Source: CAYLGT01 sp964383465 (GTDB taxonomy: Bacteria > Patescibacteriota > Saccharimonadia > Saccharimonadales > Saccharimonadaceae). Taken from it: DNA of 18,142 nucleotides. The stretch spans positions 1 through 18,142 of the forward strand of contig CAYLGT010000016.1 in NCBI GenBank assembly GCA_964383465.1, in the 5' to 3' direction. The position numbers and the translations under genes are program-made. This document shows positions 13,300 to 18,142 of the stretch, piece by piece (position 1 is the stretch's first letter; each line of letters opens with the position of its first letter). The notes beneath the pieces are model-generated. The model was not told the DNA's origin. It saw only the letters and a program-made list of their open reading frames with translations, and made no database searches.

Positions 13300-15276
13300 A
13301 TGGCTAAACAAAAAGACTCCGCGTCTTATGACGCGTCCCAGATTCAGGTGCTCGAAGGCCTCGAGCCAGTCCGAAAACGACCGGGTATGTACATTGGTAG
13401 TACCGGCTACGATGGCGTACACCATCTCATAAAAGAAATTGCCGACAACTGCATTGACGAAGCGATCGCGGGCTATGCGACCTTTGTTGAAGTTGTGCTA
13501 CTTGCCGACGGTGGGTGCCGCGTTACTGATGACGGTCGTGGTATTCCAGTCGATAAACACCCTAAAACTGGTGTCAGTACTCTCGAGACTGTTCTGACCG
13601 TACTCCACGCCGGAGGTAAGTTCGGTGGCGGTGGCTATAAAGTTTCCAGTGGTCTGCACGGTGTCGGTTCGAGTGTCGTAAACGCTCTGTCTGACAAATT
13701 TGCTGCCGAAGTGGTGAAAAATGGTGAGCTCTACCGTATCGAGTTTGAACGCGGTGTTCCTCAGGGTCCACTAAAAAAGCTTGGTAAAACCGATCGACCA
13801 CAGGGAACAAGTATTACATTTCACCCCGACCCAACTATTTTTAAAGAAACCGTCGAGTTTGACTACAAATGGGTGCTCGACTACTTGCGCCATCAGGCAT
13901 ACCTCACTAAGGGTATAAAAGCGATTGTTGCCGACGAGCGAACGGGTGCTCGCTATGCGTTCTATTTCGAAGGTGGTATCCAGAGTTATGTGAAGCACCT
14001 CAACATTGGTAAGGAAGTTGTCGCTGAAGATATCTTTTATGTTGAGCGGCCTGTAGATGACTGTATGGTGGAAGTGGCTGTTCAGTACAATGAAGGCTTC
14101 AACGAAACCGTGAAAGCGTTTGCCAACAATGTATTTAACCCCGAAGGCGGTACTCACCTCGTAGGTTTCCGCACGGCTATGACCCGAGTCATCAATGATT
14201 ACGCGCGTAAAAACAGCCTGCTAAAAGAAAAAGAAGAGAACCTGACCGGAGATGATATCCGCGAAGGTCTGACAGCCATCATCCTTGTGAAGCTTCCCGA
14301 TCCTCAGTTCGAGGGTCAGACCAAGAACAAGCTCGGCAACCCTGAGATGAGACGATACGTTGAGCAGGTGATGAATGAGTACTTTGCGTATTACCTAGAG
14401 GAAAATCCTGCAGTTGCGAAGAAAATTATCGGTAAGGCTGTTCTTGCCGCACGTGCACGTAAGGCTGCTCGTGCCGCACGCGAAAACGTCATCCGCAAGG
14501 GGGCACTCGATGGGCTAAGCCTACCCGGTAAACTTGCCGACTGCTCAAACAAAGACCCGAAGGATAGCGAGATCTACATCGTAGAGGGTGACTCAGCAGG
14601 TGGTTCTGCTAAGTCAGGACGTGACAGTCGGAGTCAGGCGATCTTGCCACTCCGTGGTAAGGTGCTCAACGTTGAGCGTGCTCGACTCGACCGTATGCTG
14701 AACAACAACGAGATCGTCAGCCTCATCAAGGCGCTTGGGGTTGGAATCGACGAACAGTTCGACGTCTCAGGGCTCCGTTACAGTCGCATCATCATCATGA
14801 CGGACGCCGATGTCGACGGAAGCCACATCTCGACACTGCTGATGACATTCTTCTTCCGCTACATGCGTGAAGTGATCGACGGTGGACACGTGTTCCTCGC
14901 AAAACCACCACTTTATAGCATCAACCACGGCAAGAAGAAGACCTACGCCTATGATGAATCTGAACGTGACTCAGTCCTTGAGCGAATTATCGGTGAGCGT
15001 AAGGAAAAAGGTATTCAGGTCGATCCAAATGACGACAAAGTTAAACAAGCCGGCGTTACCATCTCTCGCTTCAAGGGACTTGGTGAAATGGATGCTGATC
15101 AGCTCTGGGATACGACCATGAATCCAGATAATCGGGTACTCATACAGGTAAAGGTTGAAGATGCTGAGCGCGCAGACGCCATCTTCTCAAAGCTGATGGG
15201 TGATGATGTTGAACTACGAAAGAACTTCATCCAGTCACGCGCCAAATTTGTTAAAGCTGAAGATCTGGACATCTAG
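13300..15276 (+). CDS. gyrB: DNA gyrase subunit B
   Basis: ATPase subunit of gyrase, which introduces negative supercoils into DNA. 658 residues, the usual length for forms lacking the large insertion of the E. coli protein. The GHKL ATP-binding site shows E46, N50 and D53 (EIADNCIDEA), DDGRGIP at 77-83, and the glycine-rich lid GLHGVGSSVVNAL near 118-130. The Toprim domain has EGDSAGGSAKSGR from 429 and DADVDGSH with D502, D504 and D506 for Mg2+. The C-terminal tail contains FKGLGEMDADQLWDTTM. ATG at 13300 is preceded by GAGGGG. gyrA follows after 9 bp. Cysteine within the N-box (DNCIDEA, where DNSIDEA is commoner) is a minor variation. Confidence 0.98.
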   Translation: MAKQKDSASYDASQIQVLEGLEPVRKRPGMYIGSTGYDGVHHLIKEIADNCIDEAIAGYATFVEVVLLADGGCRVTDDGRGIPVDKHPKTGVSTLETVLTVLHAGGKFGGGGYKVSSGLHGVGSSVVNALSDKFAAEVVKNGELYRIEFERGVPQGPLKKLGKTDRPQGTSITFHPDPTIFKETVEFDYKWVLDYLRHQAYLTKGIKAIVADERTGARYAFYFEGGIQSYVKHLNIGKEVVAEDIFYVERPVDDCMVEVAVQYNEGFNETVKAFANNVFNPEGGTHLVGFRTAMTRVINDYARKNSLLKEKEENLTGDDIREGLTAIILVKLPDPQFEGQTKNKLGNPEMRRYVEQVMNEYFAYYLEENPAVAKKIIGKAVLAARARKAARAARENVIRKGALDGLSLPGKLADCSNKDPKDSEIYIVEGDSAGGSAKSGRDSRSQAILPLRGKVLNVERARLDRMLNNNEIVSLIKALGVGIDEQFDVSGLRYSRIIIMTDADVDGSHISTLLMTFFFRYMREVIDGGHVFLAKPPLYSINHGKKKTYAYDESERDSVLERIIGERKEKGIQVDPNDDKVKQAGVTISRFKGLGEMDADQLWDTTMNPDNRVLIQVKVEDAERADAIFSKLMGDDVELRKNFIQSRAKFVKAEDLDI

Positions 15277-15285
15277 GAGAGGGAT

Positions 15286-17631
15286 ATGAACGAAGAAGAC
15301 ATGCCAAACAAATACCCTGAAGAAGTCGAGATTGTCGAAGAGCAGACGCACTCAAAGGTTCTTGAACATCTGACGGTCGAAAACGTCATGGAAGACAGCT
15401 TCCTAAAGTACTCTATGAGCGTCATCGTCGATCGCGCACTTCCTGACGTCCGAGACGGACTTAAGCCAGTGCACCGTCGAATCCTATACTCTATGAACCA
15501 AAACGGTAACCGATCGAATGCCAAGTTTGTGAAGTCAGCCCGTATCGTCGGTGACGTTATGGGTAAGTACCACCCTCACGGTGACAGCGCTATCTATGAC
15601 TCTATGGTCCGTCTCGCGCAAGACTGGAGCCTGCGATACATGCTTATCCAGGGGCAGGGTAACTTCGGTTCGATGGACGGAGATCCACCGGCTGCTATGC
15701 GTTATACNNNNNNNNNNNNNNNNNNNNNNNNNNNNNNNNNNNNNNNNNNNNNNNNNNNNNNNNNNNNNNNNNNNNNNNNNNNNNNNNNNNNNNNNNNNNN
15801 NNNNNNNGGCATCGTATATGGTGGCCAAGCTATGCGCCAGGCCTACGCAACCGGGCGAGGAAGTGTTGTAATTCGTGCAGTAGCTAACATCGAAGAAACC
15901 AAAAAAGGTAGGCATCACATCGTCATTACCGAGATGCCATATGCTGTAAATAAAGCAACGCTTATCGAACGCATTGCCGATCTCGTGAAAGAGAAGAAGC
16001 TCACAAGCATTAGTGACCTTCGTGATGAAAGTGCACGCGGTAAGGTACGCGTTGTTGTCGAGCTAAAGAAAGACGCTTATCCAAAGAAGGTGCTCAACCA
16101 GCTCTTCAAGCTGACTTCACTTCAGACAAGCCTGCACTACAACATGCTTGCCCTGGTAGACGGCCTTCAGCCTCGAGTACTTGGGCTCCAGGAGATTTTA
16201 AGTGAATACGTCAAACATCGTCAGATCGTGGTCCGTCGTCGTACGGAATACGAACTACGAAAAGCGAAAGAACGTGCTCATATCCTCGAAGGCTACAAGA
16301 TCGCGCTTGATCACATCGACGAGGTGATCAAGACAATTCGTGCCAGCAAGACGAGCGAAGAAGCCGAAGCAAACTTGATCAAACAGTTCAAGCTCAGCGA
16401 GATTCAAGCGAAAGCAATTCTTGCCATGCAACTGCGTCGTCTGACAGGACTCGAGCGCCAGGCTATCGAAGATGAACTGAAGGAGCTGATGGCTTTGATT
16501 ACGAAGCTTGAAGGAATCCTGGCTGACGAGAAAGAGATTCTCGGGATCATCAAGACAGAACTACTTGAGATGAAAGAGAAGTATGGCGATGAGCGCCGTT
16601 CTCAGATGATTAACCAAGAACTTGGTAAGTTTAGCGACGAAGAACTGATTCCTGATGAGGATGTTGTCGTGCTGCTAACGACCGAAAACTACGTCAAACG
16701 AACCCTCACCACTGACTACCGACGCCAACACCGAGGAGGTAAGGGCAAGAAGGGAATGACCACGAAAGAACAGGATGTCATTGACCAGCTAGTTACCTGT
16801 TCAACACACGACTGGCTACTGTTCTTCACTAACCGTGGTCGCGTCTTCCGACTCAAGGCTTACGAAGTCCCAGCTGCGAGCCTGCAGGCAAAGGGGGTTG
16901 CTGTGGTCAACCTACTTCAGCTTCAGCCTGAGGAAAAGGTGACGTCGATGATAAAAATTGGCAAGAACGAGAGCGATGAGGGGTACCTGTTTATGGCAAC
17001 TACTCATGGAACCGTCAAAAAGACTCAGCTCAAAGACTACGCCAACATTCGTCAAACCGGCTTGATTGCTATCAAGCTTGACGAGGGTGATGAACTGCGA
17101 TGGATTCGCCGAAGCAACGGTGACGATGAGATCATCATGAGCACTAACTTCGGTCAGGCAATTCGCTTCAAGGAGTCAGACGCTCGACCAATGGGTCGTG
17201 CAGCTCGAGGAGTACGTGGTATTCGTTTGCGACCAGGTGACAGCGTTGTAGGTATGGACCTGGCACGCGAGGACCAGAAGCTACTCGTCATGAGCGAGAA
17301 TGGCTATGGAAAGCTAACGAAAGTAGAGCACTTCGCTTCACACAAGCGAGGGGGAGTTGGTATCAAGTCGGCAGTTGTGAACAAGAAGACCGGTAACATC
17401 GTGACGGTTGTCTCCCTTGATCCATCCGCATCTGAAGTGCTGATGATCTCCACGAAGGGCCAAACTATCCGTGTCTCACTGGAGGACATACCTACACTTG
17501 GACGAACTACTCAAGGTGTGCGGGTTATGCGACTCAACGATGACGACACCGTAACTTCAATCGGATTCATCCCTGAGCAGCAAAAGGAGCTGCTTGAGGA
17601 AGAAGCAGAAGAGGGCGGGGATGAGAAGTAG
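15286..17631 (+). CDS. gyrA: DNA gyrase subunit A (interrupted by an assembly gap)
   Basis: Breakage-reunion subunit of gyrase. The catalytic tyrosine is Y140 (AAMRYT), the last complete codon but one before the N run. The quinolone-determining segment reads HPHGDSAIYDS with S101 and D105, the wild-type, drug-sensitive state. Past the gap the tower and coiled-coil regions are intact. The C-terminal beta-pinwheel starts with a GyrA box, QHRGGKG (481-487 in the gapped numbering), which marks gyrase rather than topoisomerase IV. The acidic tail (EEEAEEGGDEK) is typical. The frame is the same on both sides of the gap, but about 97 residues are expected where 100 Ns stand, so the true protein is nearer 845 residues than 781. 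ATG 15286 has GGAGAGGG just upstream, overlapping the gyrB stop. Confidence 0.97.
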   Translation: MNEEDMPNKYPEEVEIVEEQTHSKVLEHLTVENVMEDSFLKYSMSVIVDRALPDVRDGLKPVHRRILYSMNQNGNRSNAKFVKSARIVGDVMGKYHPHGDSAIYDSMVRLAQDWSLRYMLIQGQGNFGSMDGDPPAAMRYXXXXXXXXXXXXXXXXXXXXXXXXXXXXXXXXXXGIVYGGQAMRQAYATGRGSVVIRAVANIEETKKGRHHIVITEMPYAVNKATLIERIADLVKEKKLTSISDLRDESARGKVRVVVELKKDAYPKKVLNQLFKLTSLQTSLHYNMLALVDGLQPRVLGLQEILSEYVKHRQIVVRRRTEYELRKAKERAHILEGYKIALDHIDEVIKTIRASKTSEEAEANLIKQFKLSEIQAKAILAMQLRRLTGLERQAIEDELKELMALITKLEGILADEKEILGIIKTELLEMKEKYGDERRSQMINQELGKFSDEELIPDEDVVVLLTTENYVKRTLTTDYRRQHRGGKGKKGMTTKEQDVIDQLVTCSTHDWLLFFTNRGRVFRLKAYEVPAASLQAKGVAVVNLLQLQPEEKVTSMIKIGKNESDEGYLFMATTHGTVKKTQLKDYANIRQTGLIAIKLDEGDELRWIRRSNGDDEIIMSTNFGQAIRFKESDARPMGRAARGVRGIRLRPGDSVVGMDLAREDQKLLVMSENGYGKLTKVEHFASHKRGGVGIKSAVVNKKTGNIVTVVSLDPSASEVLMISTKGQTIRVSLEDIPTLGRTTQGVRVMRLNDDDTVTSIGFIPEQQKELLEEEAEEGGDEK
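15708..15807. other. Assembly gap (100 Ns) inside gyrA
   Basis: Exactly 100 Ns, a common placeholder length. It replaces the gyrA segment that normally follows the catalytic tyrosine, including the [22 protein letters not shown]-like core of other gyrases, so nothing should be concluded about that part. Confidence 0.99.
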
Positions 17632-18043
17632 CTTCGCCTACACTCTCGCCCCAGTTCTCGGTTATTTTATAGCCCATGTCATAAAGTACATACTCGCCTC
17701 AAGGAGGCAACAGAACTGGAAGATCTTTTTCAAATCTGGCAACATGCCCAGTAGCCATACGGCAGTTGTCATTTCTCTGGTCTCAGTCATCTTCTTTCAT
17801 GAAGGACTGACTGATCTTATGGCGGTGGCCGGCACATTTGCCGCCATCATCATATACGACGCCCTCGTGGTTCGTCGGTCCGTGGGCGAGCTTGGTGTAG
17901 CTATGGTTCATGTTCTCGAAGAATCAAAATCAAAGGGAAAGCGTCCATTTGTCGCTCTCGGACACAAACCCCTTGAGGTGGTAGCCGGAGGTGTCCTAGG
18001 AATAACCATAGGTTTTTTCGTTGCGTTTTTCATAACAAAATAA
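17621..18043 (+). CDS. DUF212 / divergent PAP2 family membrane protein (YuiD-like)
   Basis: 140 residues with about four membrane segments (3-24, 47-62, 65-82, 117-138). Family motifs in order are GNMPSSHTA (40-48), IIYDALVVRRSVGE (77-90) and LGHKPLEVVAGG (113-124). All match B. subtilis YuiD from memory. The family is related to type-2 phosphatidic acid phosphatases and is presumed to act on lipid phosphates at the membrane; no substrate is proven. ATG 17621 overlaps the end of gyrA by 11 nt and has GAGGG 5 nt upstream; the TTG at 17594 would add an unlikely N-terminal extension. Translation is probably coupled to gyrA. Confidence 0.9.
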   Translation: MRSSFAYTLAPVLGYFIAHVIKYILASRRQQNWKIFFKSGNMPSSHTAVVISLVSVIFFHEGLTDLMAVAGTFAAIIIYDALVVRRSVGELGVAMVHVLEESKSKGKRPFVALGHKPLEVVAGGVLGITIGFFVAFFITK

Positions 18044-18056
18044 GCCAAATAACCCC

Positions 18057-18085
18057 TTGACCTAAAACAAAAAAGCCTGTAGAAT
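18057..18085 (+). promoter_or_regulatory. Strong promoter at the window's right edge
   Basis: TTGACC (18057-18062), a 17-nt spacer and TAGAAT (18080-18085). The start is expected near 18092. Only about 50 nt of the transcript is visible, with a small TTTCC/GGAAA hairpin near 18099-18114 and no ORF start, so the product cannot be named. Confidence 0.65.
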
Positions 18086-18142
18086 GGGTAACAGTCTGCT
18101 TTCCACATGGGAAATAACAGATAAGAACGTTCACAATTTGGC

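Overview
The window looks like chromosomal backbone from a small-genome bacterium of the Candidate Phyla Radiation, most likely Saccharibacteria (TM7). The evidence is the compact layout, standard stop codons, a large VirD4-like ATPase beside small unrecognised membrane and surface proteins, and the N-terminal segment of the DUF11/LPXTG surface protein. The lineage is inferred from family knowledge and was not tested by phylogeny. A run of 100 Ns inside gyrA shows that this is draft sequence.

Bases 1-2936. The 3' part of RNase P RNA (rnpB, + strand) converges on a minus-strand block, comM > infC > rpmI > rplT. The two meet at a fully symmetric bidirectional terminator. The three translation genes are nearly overlapping. 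infC has no in-frame ATG, GTG or TTG at its conserved N-terminus and almost certainly starts at AUU.

Bases 2937-3771. This is a non-coding stretch holding ssrA (tmRNA, minus strand). The tmRNA encodes an unusually long 26-residue tag ending in PVAA. Its T-loop is aberrant, its 3' end is copied 184 bp downstream (an att-like signature), and a hairpin-dense spacer separates the two copies. A well-formed small ORF sits in its 5' leader.

Bases 3772-6283. A GH5_9-like exo-beta-glucanase and a YdcF/DUF218 protein are separated by a compact minus-strand small-RNA candidate, which has a near-consensus promoter, a 5' hairpin, an A-rich linker and an intrinsic terminator. A second near-consensus promoter at 5801 reads into about 330 nt of structured, apparently non-coding sequence.

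Bases 6284-13156. There is a small membrane protein, then a two-gene unit encoding a disordered/helical protein and a 1012-residue VirD4/TraG-type ATPase. Convergent to it is a two-gene minus unit with a DUF11-containing LPXTG-like surface protein and a coiled-coil/two-TM membrane protein. Together they look like a secretion or surface module of unknown purpose. No relaxase, VirB4 or sortase is visible.

Bases 13157-18142. A strong promoter drives gyrB-gyrA and an overlapping DUF212 (divergent PAP2) gene. gyrA is interrupted by the assembly gap directly after the catalytic tyrosine. The window ends just after another strong promoter whose transcript lies mostly outside.
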